Shown: positions 5,780 through 6,247 of the stretch, piece after piece
How positions within the stretch are numbered: the stretch's first letter is position 1
Layout of the letters: every line of letters begins with the position of its first letter
Assembly (NCBI GenBank): GCA_903831585.1
Contig: CAIKYE010000115.1
Coordinates: 1-6,247, forward strand
Source: an uncultured Micrococcales bacterium
GTDB taxonomy: Bacteria > Actinomycetota > Actinomycetes > Actinomycetales > Microbacteriaceae
Direction: 5' to 3'
Length of the DNA: 6,247 bases
Position numbers and translations under genes: made by a program
The notes under the pieces: model-generated
The model's database searches: none
The model's input: only the letters and a program-made list of their open reading frames with translations
Told to the model about the DNA's origin: nothing

Positions 5780-6247
5780 TTAACGCTGACACCCAGAGCA
5801 CCAGTAGAGTTTGCGGCCAGCCATCAATTCGATACTTATCTTTGTCTCACACAGACGGCAAGGTTGACCCTCACGTTTGTAAACCCAGTTTCGCTCTGCT
5901 TTGCTGGGGCGTTTGGCAAACAGTTCATCGCGAGTGATCATGAACGAGGTTTTAACACCAATCTTCATTAGCTTCACGGAGTCTTGCCAGATTTCCTCGA
6001 CCTGCTCTCTGGTCAGGCGGTTGCCTTCAATATGTGGTTCGATTCGGGCTCTGAACAAGATTTCGGCTCGATAAACGTTGCCGATACCTGAGATAACGTC
6101 TTGGCTCATCAAGAGTTGCCCAATTGCCACCTTTGATGACAGGACCTTTTCGGTGAAACGCGCCTTTTCTTTGCCCTTCGGGTCAGGATTTAGCGGATCT
6201 GGCCCAAGCCGCTTTTCAATGGTCGCAACCTGGGATTCGTCGATAAC
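5780..6247 (-). CDS. Fpg/Nei-family DNA glycosylase (endonuclease VIII-like), C-terminal part
   Basis: 155 codons are visible; the frame is open through the right edge (first residues VIDESQVATIEKRLGPDPL), so the start and the catalytic N-terminal Pro-Glu are outside. Family members are bifunctional base-excision-repair enzymes that remove oxidised bases and nick the strand by beta/delta-elimination. Visible parts are the helix-two-turn-helix DNA-binding region (about fragment residues 40-69, with GIGNVYRAEILFRARI) and a C-terminal zinc finger, CRLC at 130-133 and CSGC at 150-153, with the conserved Arg145 in GRKLYWC. GNVYRAEILF and NWVYKREGQPCRLC look more like actinobacterial Nei than MutM, and no MutM-like GGTTLRDF loop is seen, so oxidised pyrimidines are the likelier substrates. 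A GTG at 6130 is an internal valine, not the start. It converges on tRNA-Gly. Confidence 0.9.
   Translation of the reverse strand, partial: VIDESQVATIEKRLGPDPLNPDPKGKEKARFTEKVLSSKVAIGQLLMSQDVISGIGNVYRAEILFRARIEPHIEGNRLTREQVEEIWQDSVKLMKIGVKTSFMITRDELFAKRPSKAERNWVYKREGQPCRLCETKISIELMAGRKLYWCSGCQR

Noticed and set aside
5687..5971. 94-codon plus-strand frame starting MVEPRSSKPMTRVRFPSSAP
   Set aside because: It starts inside tRNA-Gly, reads through the terminator and runs antisense to the DNA glycosylase gene; no independent coding support.
5780..6130. DNA glycosylase starting at the GTG at 6130
   Set aside because: The frame stays open to the window edge with family-like sequence (RLGPDPL...), and the GTG codes an internal valine before the helix-two-turn-helix region; a 116-residue protein would lack the catalytic domain.

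Overview
This is a compact, gene-dense piece of a bacterial chromosome with roughly balanced base composition. It most likely comes from an actinobacterium. The basis is the tandem of two different ClpP protease subunits (ClpP1, ClpP2) directly behind trigger factor and ahead of ClpX, the actinobacterial style of the proteins (for example the endonuclease VIII-like DNA glycosylase), and the short intergenic spacers. The moderate GC content would suit the small-genome freshwater Microbacteriaceae type better than a high-GC Streptomyces or Mycobacterium. That placement is inference from gene style and order, not from a marker gene.

Layout from left to right. Positions 1-225 (+) hold the last 75 codons of an M3-family peptidyl-dipeptidase (Dcp type). 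It converges on benE, and a shared bidirectional hairpin terminator (239-272) overlaps the benE stop codon. From 5443 down to 254 on the minus strand runs tig - clpP1 - clpP2 - clpX - benE: the trigger factor chaperone, the two protease chambers, the unfoldase, and then a BenE-type membrane transporter only 9 nt behind clpX. Strong hairpins lie in the only two sizeable gaps of this block: a perfect 12-bp stem between tig and clpP1, and a terminator-like GC stem with a T-rich tail between clpP2 and clpX. Positions 5512-5746 hold two divergent tRNA genes, tRNA-Pro(UGG) on minus just ahead of tig and tRNA-Gly(UCC) on plus, both with encoded CCA. A second bidirectional terminator (5749-5776) separates tRNA-Gly from the C-terminal half of an Fpg/Nei-family DNA glycosylase (minus), which runs off the right edge.

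How it works together: trigger factor meets nascent chains at the ribosome. ClpX unfolds tagged or damaged proteins and feeds them into the ClpP1P2 chamber. Dcp-type peptidases trim the small peptides that such proteases release, although this one is transcribed in the opposite direction and its proximity may be chance. All recognised catalytic residues of ClpP1, ClpP2 and ClpX are intact. No mobile element, CRISPR array, frameshift or clearly foreign gene is visible. This is mostly a conserved housekeeping region; the less ordinary points are the transporter attached to the Clp operon and the hairpins dividing it. No stretch over 300 nt lacks a gene.
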